Shown: positions 15,212-24,681, counted from the stretch's first letter. The stretch: 64,000 bases of DNA from Nostoc sp. TCL26-01 (GCF_013393945.1 NZ_CP040297.1:1690804-1754803); one strand, 5' to 3'. Numbers and translations are program-made. Notes: a model not told the origin generated them from the letters alone.

Positions 15212-18200
15212 ATGAACACATTTGAGATTACTATCCAACGTAAATCGGGAGATAGCTGGCCTATTGTCGGAGAGTATAGCCAACCGGGTATTCTCTTACC
15301 ATTGCGATCGGAGGGTAATCTCTGTCTGACTAGTGAAGATTTGCAGCATTTAACTAGTCTGCTGGGACAGGTGGGGGATTATGGGACATTTCTGGGAAAA
15401 GCATTGCTGCGGGATGAGATGCGGGATGCTTTTGTTAAGGCACTGAGTCAAAGTCAAGATACATTGCGGGTATTGCTGTTTCTGGAAGCGAAAGAGAAGG
15501 AACTGAGGACTTTACGCTGGGAAAGGCTTTGCGCTCCGATTGATGGTGATTGGCAGATTTTAGCTATTAACCAGCGAGTGCCTTTTTCCTTTTATATTCC
15601 GGCGATTACTGACCGACTTTTTCCGCCCATTGGCCGACGGGATTTACGATCGCTCATTCTCGTAGCTAGTCCATCGGATTCTCGTAAGTATAAATTAGAC
15701 ACATTTGATGTGGAATCTACTGTCAAAAGTGTGCGATCGGCTTTGGGGGAGATTCCCACAGATGTGTTGGCAACTGTTGATGGTGCGATCGGTTTACCTA
15801 CTCTCGATGACCTTTGCACTCAACTCACTGACAGAACTAAGCAGTATACTATGCTGCACGTTGTCAGCCACGGTAGGGTGATGGATGATGGCGAAACTGT
15901 TCTCTATTGGGCAAAGGCTGATAATACGGTTGAGGTAGTCACAGCTACCAGATTAATTGAAAGAATGCGGACTTTACGGGGAGCAAAAGGACTACCCCAT
16001 TTTACTTTTCTCTGTACTTGTGAAAGTGCTAGCCCAGAGGCAGAAGGCGCATTGGGTGGATTGGGACAGCGCTTAGTGCGGGATTTGGGTATGCCTGCGG
16101 TGGTGGCGATGACGGAGAAAGTGACGATTAAGACAGCCCAAGCTCTGAGTGAGAAATTTTACTCCCAATTAAGACAGTCGGGTGAGGTGGACTCAGCTTT
16201 ACATGAGGCTACAGCCTCTTTAGCCGAGCGTGGTGATATTTCTGTACCGGCACTGTTTAGCCGTCTGGGGGGAAGACCATTATTTAGCGACCAACTTGAC
16301 CGAGAATTGACGAATGCGGAAATTAAGTATGGTTTGGAGTGTCTTCTCAAGTTATTACCAGAGCGATCGCCTGTTCTCACCAAAAAGTTGACTGAGCAAG
16401 CCCAGCAGTTAGAAAATACTTTAGGGGCAGATGCTACAGCCTTGAGTAAACAAGCTCTCCAAGAACGAGAGCAGGTTTTAGCAGAGGTAAATAATCTTTG
16501 CGAGGAAGTACTTGATTTACATTTCCATGCTTTAGCATTAGGTCAACAACCACCAAGCTATGATGGGCGTTGTTCTTTCCTCGGTTTATATCCTTTCCGT
16601 GTAGAAAATCGGGAGTTTTTCTTTGGGCGTGAACAATTAATCGCTCAACTCCAACAAAAGTTGAGGGAAGACAATTTCTTAGCGGTGTTGGGGGCTTCTG
16701 GTAGTGGTAAGTCATCGGTGGTTTTGGCGGGACTGATACCAGTGCTAGAACAACAGCAACCCGGTTTAGTCACAGTCTACATGACACCTAGTAGTAACCC
16801 GATTGAGCAACTACAAGCTAGTTTTGCCCAAGTCTCAGGTCAAGCTACCATACTAGTCATCGATCAATTTGAGGAATTATTTACCCTCTGTGCAGATGAA
16901 ACTCAGCGAGTGACTTTCATCGAAAAATTGTTAAGTCTGGTTCCCCACCAAAAAGTCATCGTCACCATGCGAGCAGATTTTTGGGGGGAATGTGCTTCTT
17001 ATCGCAACTTGCAAGATTTGATGGAACCGAGACAAAAATTAATCGGGGCGATGGATGCGATGGAATTGCGGAAAGCAATGGAATTGCAAGCAGCCCAGGT
17101 GGGGTTACGGTTTGAAGCGGGGTTGAGTAATGCGATTTTAGATGATGTCCAAGGTGAACCGGGTGCTATGCCGTTGTTACAACACGCACTGCTGGAGTTG
17201 TGGAAGCGGCGACATGGTAGATGGTTGCGGGCTGGGGAGTATGAAGCCATCGGTGGGGTAAATATGGCGATCGCTCAAACTGCCGATGAAGTTTACAATA
17301 GTCTCTCACTCCCAGAACAAGAACAAGTTAAAAATATTTTTATTCGCTTAACCCGCTTGGATGAAAACACAGTGCAAGGGGAAAAACGGCGAGACACCAG
17401 ACGACGAGTTTGGCTAGATGAGTTAGTCCCGGCTGGTGGTGATTTGGCAATTACTAAGCAATTGGTGCAACGCTTGGCTGGTGAAGGCGCGCGGCTGGTG
17501 GTGACAAGTATCAACAGTTCTAGCGATCGGGAAGAGGTAGAAGTAGCCCACGAAGCTTTAATTCGTTACTGGCCAAGGTTACTGAACTGGTTGGATGAAA
17601 ACCGTGTTAACCTCCAACTGCGAGAGACTATTCGTCAAGCAGCTTTGGATTGGGAAAAGCAGCAAAAAGACGAAAGTTATTTGGTGCATCGGGGAGGAAG
17701 ATTAGAAGATGCTCAAGTTTTAGCCAAACACACCAGTTTGCTCAATCAGTTAGAGACTGACTATGTGATTAGTTGTGGAGAATTGCGCGATCGCCAACAC
17801 AAGGAAGATAAATCACGTAAGCAGAGAATATTGATCTTAAGATGTGCTATCTTAGCCGTGATTTTACTATTTGGCACATCTGCGGCAACTATTATCGGTA
17901 CAGTATTACTAACTTTGCAACAGAAAACCAATGTTGTATTCACATCTCCTGGACAGAAAATTCAAGGGATTACAGAATATAAATACTTTTTCCTCAGTAA
18001 TAAACAAGATGATCTCCGCACGGCAATTCACCAAATTGTAGTAGGTATTGCTGATGCGAAAGAAGCAGATTGCATCATGGATGATGAAATCGAAACCGGA
18101 GAAAAACAAGGAAAAGAAAAATTCATCCTTACCGCACCTAAAAAAACAGGTGTTTATTATGTTAAGGCTGCATTTGATATGCAGTATACTGCTGAAGATG

Positions 18201-18409
18201 CTATCTATGATTGGTCAACTAATATCCCCAAAGAAGCCACTACTAATCCTGTGGGAATTATCGTAGTTGGGGGTGTATTTGACTTAGAAATTTATCCTCA
18301 ATTATGGGAAGCATACAGTAAAAATATCCCTAATATAGGTGCTATTACTAGTTTTAATAATAATGTCTACTTTATTTTGCGGGACTTTCAATGGCAGGAT
18401 ATTAAATAA
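15212..18409 (+). CDS. CHAT protease - nSTAND NTPase with membrane anchor and external C-terminal domain
   Basis: The 1065-residue protein combines a CHAT caspase-like domain (about 130-350; His220 in HVVSHGR and Cys270 in FLCTCESA) with a STAND-type NTPase (about 455-840). The NTPase has the entry motif FFGREQLIAQL, Walker A GASGSGKSS at about 494-502 and Walker B ILVIDQFEEL near 550. A single membrane segment at about 873-901 follows the basic stretch KSRKQR, which puts the last 160 residues outside the cytoplasm. CHAT-STAND proteins usually end in WD40 or TPR sensor repeats; here a small domain (FILTAPKKTGVYYVKAAF) takes that place. STAND NTPases sense a signal and oligomerise; CHAT domains then cleave partners. 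With the C25-like protease and hydrolase next door, a proteolytic cascade is plausible but untested. Confidence 0.85.
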   Translation: MNTFEITIQRKSGDSWPIVGEYSQPGILLPLRSEGNLCLTSEDLQHLTSLLGQVGDYGTFLGKALLRDEMRDAFVKALSQSQDTLRVLLFLEAKEKELRTLRWERLCAPIDGDWQILAINQRVPFSFYIPAITDRLFPPIGRRDLRSLILVASPSDSRKYKLDTFDVESTVKSVRSALGEIPTDVLATVDGAIGLPTLDDLCTQLTDRTKQYTMLHVVSHGRVMDDGETVLYWAKADNTVEVVTATRLIERMRTLRGAKGLPHFTFLCTCESASPEAEGALGGLGQRLVRDLGMPAVVAMTEKVTIKTAQALSEKFYSQLRQSGEVDSALHEATASLAERGDISVPALFSRLGGRPLFSDQLDRELTNAEIKYGLECLLKLLPERSPVLTKKLTEQAQQLENTLGADATALSKQALQEREQVLAEVNNLCEEVLDLHFHALALGQQPPSYDGRCSFLGLYPFRVENREFFFGREQLIAQLQQKLREDNFLAVLGASGSGKSSVVLAGLIPVLEQQQPGLVTVYMTPSSNPIEQLQASFAQVSGQATILVIDQFEELFTLCADETQRVTFIEKLLSLVPHQKVIVTMRADFWGECASYRNLQDLMEPRQKLIGAMDAMELRKAMELQAAQVGLRFEAGLSNAILDDVQGEPGAMPLLQHALLELWKRRHGRWLRAGEYEAIGGVNMAIAQTADEVYNSLSLPEQEQVKNIFIRLTRLDENTVQGEKRRDTRRRVWLDELVPAGGDLAITKQLVQRLAGEGARLVVTSINSSSDREEVEVAHEALIRYWPRLLNWLDENRVNLQLRETIRQAALDWEKQQKDESYLVHRGGRLEDAQVLAKHTSLLNQLETDYVISCGELRDRQHKEDKSRKQRILILRCAILAVILLFGTSAATIIGTVLLTLQQKTNVVFTSPGQKIQGITEYKYFFLSNKQDDLRTAIHQIVVGIADAKEADCIMDDEIETGEKQGKEKFILTAPKKTGVYYVKAAFDMQYTAEDAIYDWSTNIPKEATTNPVGIIVVGGVFDLEIYPQLWEAYSKNIPNIGAITSFNNNVYFILRDFQWQDIK

Positions 18410-18431
18410 ATTCAAAATTCAAAATTAAAGA

Positions 18432-18557
18432 CAATTAGATGATACGGAAGATGATATTGCCCATGATTTAGTAAATGCTGGAGTGCCAAAAGAAGATATT
18501 GTATTAGGATTTCAGTCACCATTTATGCGCCAGTTCACAGAATATGCTGTGGGTTGA
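18432..18557 (+). pseudogene. C-terminal remnant of an XisI-family gene
   Basis: Forty-one codons read QLDDTEDDIAHDLVNAG and then VPKEDIVLGFQSP and FTEYAVG before a stop. This is the conserved C-terminal signature of XisI proteins, which partner XisH and the fdxN excision element in heterocystous cyanobacteria. The first 60-70 residues of the family are missing: the sequence begins directly after the CHAT gene in an ATTCAAAATT repeat. It is a dead fragment, showing that a xisH-xisI type locus once lay here. Nothing of xisH is visible. Confidence 0.7.
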
Positions 18558-18630
18558 CTGAAAAATGTGAGTGTAATACCAATTCACAAAAATCCTGATA
18601 CATATAGCTTACTCGTTGGGTATTGTCCGC

Positions 18631-18736
18631 CCACCGTTAAAACGGTGGTCTCATAGCTTAAGTCCATTAAAATGGACTCTGATATTCAGTCCTCTTGAGA
18701 GGACTTTAGCTATGAGACAGGGATTTACAATCCCTG
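18631..18736. repeat. Multi-hairpin structured element, copy 1
   Basis: Consecutive perfect stems occur: CCACCGTT-AA-AACGGTGG; then a 10-bp stem TCTCATAGCT/AGCTATGAGA enclosing AGTCCATT-AA-AATGGACT and AGTCCTC-TTGA-GAGGACT; then CAGGGATT-TAC-AATCCCTG. The enclosed pair makes a three-way junction. The same plan with different bases is found at 51750-51856. It lies 50 bp from the MITE end at 18789. Confidence 0.7.
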
Positions 18737-18857
18737 ACGGACTGACGGACTCACGTATTTGTATCATTATTAAAGTGAAATGGTATAAGAAGATGTTTGA
18801 AAAGTCCCTAGTGATGTATTAAATACTTTATAGATCCCCCTAAATCCCCCTTAAAAA

Positions 18858-20016
18858 GCAGGGCTGTTTCATTCCACAAGGTGAAGGAGTTTGTCAATAT
18901 CATGAGAGATAAATCTTTGGGCAATTGTGATGGAAGTATGACCATTTCGGCGAAGTATATTGAGAGCGATTGCTCTCAATATGGAGAGATTTGCGGGAGC
19001 ATTGCCCATACGGATCGTCGAATTATCTTCTTTGAAAACAACATCTTTCACCCAATGGAGGCAATTTTCGATACCCCAATGACCGCGAATACCGATGGCA
19101 AATTCCTTCGCTGTACAAATCAAGCTGCTAATATAACAAACAATCTCATGATATTTCTTATCCTTTCTTGTGCCAATTCTTTCGACCCTAATTAAAGATT
19201 GTATTCCCGTCCATTCTGGGTCAATTCCATTGACATCATGGAAAACTTCGACAGTACGAGTTGTTAATCTATCTCTAGTCTTTTCTGTCTCAATTATCCG
19301 AGAAGTTGGTTTTCTGGTAGCGGCAATCTGTTGAATATGTCGATGTAGTTTTGGTTGATTATCTTTCACAGCAATAACGTAATCGTTACCACCTTCAATA
19401 ATTATTTTGCAAGTTTTTTTTGGCAATGTAAGGAATCAAAGCTCAAGATAACATCTTCTATATCCAATGCTGTGACTAGCTCCTGGACAACTTGTATTTC
19501 GCTTTTGAGTTGGTTATCAAATTTCTTCATCCCCACAACTAGCCCTTTCTTGCCAGCAAATACTGATACTATGCTCACAAAATTCTGATGAGATGAACTA
19601 TAGTTCTCCACTGTACCCTTAATACTTTTACCATCTACTGCACACCATTCTGATACTTCTAAATCCACATAATTTTTCGCCCATTCATTAAATTTTTCTG
19701 TCAGTTTATCAAAATTCACTCCCATGACTACACGTCGAATTGTTGAATATGAGGGAACCCCATGTTTTTGAATGCCAAATTTTTCTATTAATACCCGTCT
19801 ATGCCTTTTAACAAAATCTCCCCACTCACGATACCCAACATATCCATTCATTGTTCCCATTATGACAAACAGCAACACTAGCCACAGTGGATGTCTTCGT
19901 CCATCAGTCGTTCTAAAATCTTCCACTTGCTTTAATTGTTCTATCAGCTCTGCACCCATATTTTTTCCCCACAACTCTTGCTATTTTACCTGTTTTAGGG
20001 AATGAAACAGCCCTGC
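18858..20016 (-). mobile_element. ISAs1-family insertion sequence
   Basis: Perfect 18-bp terminal inverted repeats, GCAGGGCTGTTTCATTCC and its inverse, bound 1159 bp that carry one transposase in two overlapping frames. The transposase stop codon lies within the left terminal repeat. The element sits at the centre of a palindromic MITE, so the flanks are inverted copies of each other (TTAAAAA/TTTTTAA). No direct target duplication of 8-10 bp can be recognised. Confidence 0.85.
18869..19959 (-). CDS. ISAs1-family transposase in two frames (-1 frameshift at A8)
   Basis: The first frame (ATG at 19959; stop at 19402) encodes the N-terminal domain and the start of the DDE core (CAVDGKSIKG; then DVILSFDSLHCQKK). 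The second frame (18869-19426) continues it (CKIIIEGGNDYVIAVKDNQP to the conserved GHWGIENCLHWVKDVVFKED). The join lies on TGC-CAA-AAA-AAA-CTT, a run of eight A. A -1 shift on A-AAA-AAA restores CQKKTCKIIIE, as expected for an intact family member. This may be programmed frameshifting, transcript slippage, or a one-base loss from A9. The element is intact in all other visible respects. Confidence 0.8.
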
Positions 20017-20178
20017 TTTTTAAGGGGGGCTAGGGGGGATCAATTAGTGCTTAACATCACAGCCAAATACTTTTCAAACACCCTCTAAGAGATATTTTTT
20101 AAAAGTCAGAGAGAGCTAAAAATTATGCAAGCCGTCAAACCATGATACGTATCAAAACAATCTCTGAGATTGCTATAT

Positions 20179-21426
20179 TTACTCCATCGCTTTTATTTGT
20201 TTATTGGCTTCATTCTCTGCTGTCAGCATTGCTTGTTTTAATGGTTGTTGTCCTAATAAAGCGCTGACAAATTGATTATCGAAATTGTTGACTATGGGTG
20301 CTGGATATTTACCAACTTGCCAAGGTGTAGCATAAGTAACACCAGCGACTAGAGGCGATCGCAATTCATCTTTGTCATATCCCAAATTTTGCGCGATTGA
20401 TTTACGTGTGGGTAAAGCAAACCCTGTTCCTGTCCATTTCTGCATTCCGGCTTTACCTGTGAGATAAGAAATTAATTCCCAAGCTGCGGTTTTGTTTAGC
20501 GATCGCTTATTCATCACATAGGCAACGGTAAACACCATTGTATTTTTCTTAGCATTAATACTTGGTAATTCTGCGGTGGCAAATTCTAATTGCGGAAAGG
20601 TTTCTTTTAAGTAGGGAATTGCCCAGTTACCTTCTATCACCATCGCTACTTTTCCCTGTCCAAACATTTCACTACCTGAGTTTGTTCCTACATCAGATTT
20701 TTGAGCAGAAGATTTATCTTTTTGATATTGGTCTAATACTAATTGCAATCCTTTTAAGGCTGAGTCACTAGCGAATTTAGCATAGCCATTATTGTCAGTA
20801 ACTTGCCCGCCAAAAGCCTGAATTTTATAAGCCTGACGGGCTAATTCTGGAATTTCCCCAAAACCATATTTGTTGAGTTTACCTGTTAGTTGTTGGGAGT
20901 AAGCGCGTAATTCTGACCAAGTTGTCGGAGGATTATTTAAGCCAACATTAGCAAAAGCTTTTTTGTTATAAAACAGTGCCAAGGTGGAATAATCTTTCGG
21001 AAAACCGTAGATATGATTTTGATATTGAAAACTTTTTAATAAAGTCGGTGCAAAATCTGCGGTGTCAAATTCTGGAGTAATATAACTATCCAGTGGTTCC
21101 AACACATTCTGGCTCATCAAAAAAGGAGCCTCAAGCGCATCTAAATAGAACACATCAGGCGCAGCTTCTCCCACCAAACGAGTTTTAATTACATCCATAT
21201 ATTGATCAGAAATTACCTCATATTTGACCTGAATATTTGGATGTTGTTTTTCAAAATCTTGCAAAACCTGTTTCAACAATCTTTGCTCAACCGGAGAACC
21301 CCCCCAACCACTTAGTTTCACGGTGACAGGCGTTGATTTAGGCACAGTATTTGGCGATCGCAGACTAATAATAGCGATCGCTATCACTATCACTAGTCCT
21401 AAAAATTGCCACCAACTTTTTTTCAT
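20179..21426 (-). CDS. Sugar ABC transporter substrate-binding protein
   Basis: A 415-residue extracytoplasmic solute-binding protein of the MalE/UgpB class (family 1). It has an N-terminal membrane or signal segment (residues 5-22), then the typical start VTVKLSGWGGSPVEQRLLKQ, the PDVFYLD strand, and the C-terminal lobe with VIEGNWAIPYL and the TGTGFALPTRKS motif. No Cys lipobox is seen, so it may remain anchored by an uncleaved helix. It is alone: the only permeases of this class in the window are 14 kb away at 4.0-5.8 kb, in the same orientation. They may form one transporter separated by insertions, but that is inference. The ligand is unknown. Confidence 0.88.
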   Translation of the reverse strand: MKKSWWQFLGLVIVIAIAIISLRSPNTVPKSTPVTVKLSGWGGSPVEQRLLKQVLQDFEKQHPNIQVKYEVISDQYMDVIKTRLVGEAAPDVFYLDALEAPFLMSQNVLEPLDSYITPEFDTADFAPTLLKSFQYQNHIYGFPKDYSTLALFYNKKAFANVGLNNPPTTWSELRAYSQQLTGKLNKYGFGEIPELARQAYKIQAFGGQVTDNNGYAKFASDSALKGLQLVLDQYQKDKSSAQKSDVGTNSGSEMFGQGKVAMVIEGNWAIPYLKETFPQLEFATAELPSINAKKNTMVFTVAYVMNKRSLNKTAAWELISYLTGKAGMQKWTGTGFALPTRKSIAQNLGYDKDELRSPLVAGVTYATPWQVGKYPAPIVNNFDNQFVSALLGQQPLKQAMLTAENEANKQIKAME

Positions 21427-21428
21427 AA

Positions 21429-21541
21429 AAGGCAGTGCTGAGTGCTGAGTGCTGAGTAGGGAGTGAGGGAGTGCTGAGTGCTGACTATTGACTAATGACC
21501 AATGACTATTGACTATTGACTATTGACCAATTCCCTAAATC
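21429..21541. repeat. Heptamer arrays (GTGCTGA, GACTATT)
   Basis: GTGCTGA/GTGAGGGA units followed by GACTATT/GACCAAT units fill the gap between the binding protein gene and trmFO. The last eight codons and the stop of trmFO are read from them. Confidence 0.7.
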
Positions 21542-22825
21542 TGTGAGAGAGCGATCGCGGTAACGTCCGTAACGTTCTGGCTTGCTTTTGATTTTCACGC
21601 CCAAGTCTGGCAAAATACCAAAATTAGGTGGCATGGGTTGGAAATGTTTAGGGGAGGCGGAACTAATAAACTCTATTAATGCACCTAACATCGTGGTTCC
21701 GGGAACAGTCAAGGGTTCTTTACCCAAAGCCAACCTCGCCGCATTGGTTCCCGCTAGCCAACCGCCGGCGGCGGCGGCTGTGTAGCCTTCAGTCCCGATT
21801 AACTGTCCCGCCGCTAACAATGTGCGACGTTGCTTAAATTGCAGAGTTGGGAGCATTAACTGGGGTGCGTTGATAAAAGTGTTGCGGTGCATGACTCCCA
21901 ACCTGACAAATTCCGCCTTTTCCAAGCCGGGAATCATTTGAAAGACTCGCTTTTGTTCACCCCAGCGCAAGTTAGTTTGAAATCCTACCATGTTCCACAA
22001 CTGACCGGCTTTATCTTCTTGTCGCAACTGCACTACCGCGTAAGGACGTTCCCCAGTCCGGCTATCGGATAAACCCACTGGCTTGAGGGGGCCGTAGCGC
22101 ATGGTATCTTCTCCCCGTTGCGCCTGTTCTTCAATGGGGAGACAAGCTTCAAAAAATTTCGCCGTTTCTCGTTCAAAATCTTTCAGTTCTGTTTGTTCTG
22201 CTTGACGAAGTGCTTCCCAGAACTGTAAATACTGTTCCTTATTCATCGGACAGTTGAGATAGGCGGCTTCACCTTTGTCATAACGTGATGCCATAAATGC
22301 CACATCACGGTTAATCGATTCTCCCACGACGATGGGGCTAGCCGCATCAAAAAAGCTCATGTATTCCATGCCCGTAAAACGGTGCAAGTCTGCTGCTAAA
22401 TCGGGACTAGTTAAGGGCCCCGTGGCTAAAACTACAATACCTTCAGGAATCGCTGCTACTTCACCACGACGAAATTCCACTAAGGGATGACTTGCTAGAG
22501 TTTCTGTTAAATCTTGACCAAATTGTCCCCGATCCACTGCCAGCGCGCCACCTGCGGGGACAGCGTGTTCATCAGCTTTAGAGATGACAATAGAACCGAG
22601 TTGACGTAATTCTTCATGGAGTAATCCAGTCGCGCGATCGCTTGCCATTGCCCCAAAGGAATTACTACACACCAACTCGGCTAAATGTTCTGTATGATGG
22701 GCAGGACTGAAGCGCTTAGGCCGCATCTCATACAAAATCACTGGTATTCCAGCCTGGGCAATTTGCCATGCTGCCTCTGTCCCAGCTAGTCCACCTCCAA
22801 TTACTTGTATCGGTTGTTGATTCAT
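21506..22825 (-). CDS. trmFO: Folate-dependent tRNA (uracil-5-)-methyltransferase TrmFO
   Basis: TrmFO makes ribothymidine at position 54 of the tRNA T-loop, using methylenetetrahydrofolate and FADH2. The 439 residues start with the FAD-binding motif [13 protein letters not shown] and keep the family hallmarks [31 protein letters not shown], and [15 protein letters not shown] near the middle. The C-terminal [13 protein letters not shown] motif is also intact. The C-terminus ends NWSIVNSQ, which is read from the GACTATT heptamer array downstream, so the native end has been replaced or extended by repeat DNA. The start ATG agrees with the Rossmann fold position. It has no operon partners. Confidence 0.95.
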   Translation of the reverse strand: MNQQPIQVIGGGLAGTEAAWQIAQAGIPVILYEMRPKRFSPAHHTEHLAELVCSNSFGAMASDRATGLLHEELRQLGSIVISKADEHAVPAGGALAVDRGQFGQDLTETLASHPLVEFRRGEVAAIPEGIVVLATGPLTSPDLAADLHRFTGMEYMSFFDAASPIVVGESINRDVAFMASRYDKGEAAYLNCPMNKEQYLQFWEALRQAEQTELKDFERETAKFFEACLPIEEQAQRGEDTMRYGPLKPVGLSDSRTGERPYAVVQLRQEDKAGQLWNMVGFQTNLRWGEQKRVFQMIPGLEKAEFVRLGVMHRNTFINAPQLMLPTLQFKQRRTLLAAGQLIGTEGYTAAAAGGWLAGTNAARLALGKEPLTVPGTTMLGALIEFISSASPKHFQPMPPNFGILPDLGVKIKSKPERYGRYRDRSLTDLGNWSIVNSQ

Positions 22826-22916
22826 AATTCAATACTCGCTCTCACCCAGTTCTCGTTTGCTGGGAATGCCTAACACCAATATAGATGGTATTTCTGATCA
22901 GTGCGTAAGTTCTAGT

Positions 22917-23495
22917 TTAGGCAAAAATCGGCTGTAAATTTAAAATAAAACCAGGAAGGACATCTTCCCCAGATAAACTTGTCGGAGATTGCAATAACTC
23001 AGGTACTTGATGAGGACGATAAATTTCTACTTGTTTGTCTTTGGGATTAATTAACCAACCAAGTTTCAAACCATTTGCTATATATTCCCGCATCTTGGCT
23101 TGAGTATCTAGCAAATCATCAGTTTCTGACACTAATTCTACCACAAAATCAGGGCATAAAGGCAGAAATTTCTTTCTTTGTTGTGGTGTGAGATCATCCC
23201 ATCTTTCCTGCTTTATCCAAGAAGCATCAGGAGAACGAGTTGCACCATTTGGTAGTTTAAAACCAGTAGAAGAGTCAAAAGCTTTGCCTAAATTATGTTG
23301 ACTATTCCAAAACCATAATTGACCTAATAAATCAAAATTACGATTACCTGTTTCTCCCCCAGTAGGCGACATAATAACTAATTCTCCGTTAGCAGTTAAT
23401 TCCAAACGCAAATCTTTGTTAGCAGCAATAATCTGTTCTAATTCTTCATCTGTAAATCGGAGATGAGCAGGTAAACTTAAAGTTAAAGCAGTCAT
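22917..23495 (-). CDS. Uma2 family (DUF820) PD-(D/E)XK nuclease-like protein
   Basis: This is a 192-residue member of the large cyanobacterial Uma2 family. The restriction-endonuclease-like core is visible: the turn IMSPTGGETG (about 45-54), Asp in RSPDASWI (about 93), and the second acidic strand DFVVELVSETDDL (about 116-128) followed by a Lys-containing helix (KMREYIANGLKLGWLI). The family is often multi-copy and associated with mobile regions; its biological role is not established. It lies 16 bp downstream of the BrnA-like antitoxin gene and in the same direction, so it may be cotranscribed with the BrnT/BrnA pair. Confidence 0.85.
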   Translation of the reverse strand: MTALTLSLPAHLRFTDEELEQIIAANKDLRLELTANGELVIMSPTGGETGNRNFDLLGQLWFWNSQHNLGKAFDSSTGFKLPNGATRSPDASWIKQERWDDLTPQQRKKFLPLCPDFVVELVSETDDLLDTQAKMREYIANGLKLGWLINPKDKQVEIYRPHQVPELLQSPTSLSGEDVLPGFILNLQPIFA

Positions 23496-23511
23496 AATTA
23501 AGTTACGAAAA

Positions 23512-23998
<487 letters not shown>

Positions 23999-24228
23999 TT
24001 AAATGTAGCATCACTCAATGGTAGGGAAGTTGCTACTATTTCTATATCAGGATTGAGCGATCGCCAACAATAACAATTACGAGCTAATTTTGACTAGATT
24101 CTTCCTTGCTCCTTCTGCTTACACTGCAAAAATATTAAGCTACTAGTTAAGTTTGAGAAGTGTTCCAAGTCGGCTCAACTACTTTGTTAGACTGAGAAAG
24201 TTGATCTATTAACATAAGTAGAATACTC

Positions 24229-24681
24229 ATGCTGTCATCGGAAAAAGTCACACTTCGCCCCGCAACGAAGGCTGACGCACCACTGTTTTACAGCGTCATT
24301 GATCAAACAATGCGTGAGTTCATAATTGCGACTTGGGGCGCATGGAACGAAGAGCGTGTTCAGCAAGAGTCACTCGAAGACAGCACTTCACCAAATGCAC
24401 AGGTCATCCAAGTCGGCAACATTCCAGTTGGAGTTATTTTAGTTGAACGGGAGCCAACTCACATCCAAGTTAAACAAATTTACTTGCTGCCTGAGTATCA
24501 ACGCAAAGGCATCGGCAGATATCTCATTACAGGTATCATCGCAGAGGCAACTAATAGCAATCTTCCAGTTCGGCTCCACGTTCTCAAGGTCAATTCGGCG
24601 AAGAAGTTCTATGAGAAGCTTGGTTTTATAGTCACCGAAACATCGGATGAATTCTATTTCATGGCACGCATGACTACCTGA
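24229..24681 (+). CDS. GNAT family N-acetyltransferase
   Basis: A 150-residue single-domain acetyltransferase. Motif A, which binds the acetyl-CoA pyrophosphate, is clear: VKQIYLLPEYQRKGIGRYL (about 83-101). The N-terminal part begins TLRPATKADAPLFYSVID, and the end has the usual KFYEKLGFIV strand. The substrate is not predictable; small-molecule or protein N-acetylation are both possible. The gene is somewhat richer in GC and CG dinucleotides than its surroundings (for example around 24250-24300), which hints at transfer. It lies directly upstream of the kinase-like gene in the same direction. Confidence 0.88.
   Translation: MLSSEKVTLRPATKADAPLFYSVIDQTMREFIIATWGAWNEERVQQESLEDSTSPNAQVIQVGNIPVGVILVEREPTHIQVKQIYLLPEYQRKGIGRYLITGIIAEATNSNLPVRLHVLKVNSAKKFYEKLGFIVTETSDEFYFMARMTT

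Larger units (their letters stand above)
18789..20085. mobile_element. Palindromic MITE interrupted by an insertion sequence
   Basis: The terminal repeats GAAGATGTTTGAAAAGT (left) and GAGGGTGTTTGAAAAGT (right end, inverted) are flanked by TAA on both sides, at 18786-18788 and 20086-20088, a 3-bp target duplication typical of IS5/IS1031-type transposition. The inner halves GATCCCCCTAAATCCCCC and GGGGGGCTAGGGGGGATC continue the palindrome up to the insertion sequence at 18858-20016. Without the insertion the MITE would be about 140 bp. A related element is at 51706-51879. Confidence 0.6.

Noticed and set aside
18616..18822. 68-codon frame over the multi-hairpin element
   Set aside because: It is read through consecutive palindromes and has no protein-like composition; the hairpin structure explains the sequence.
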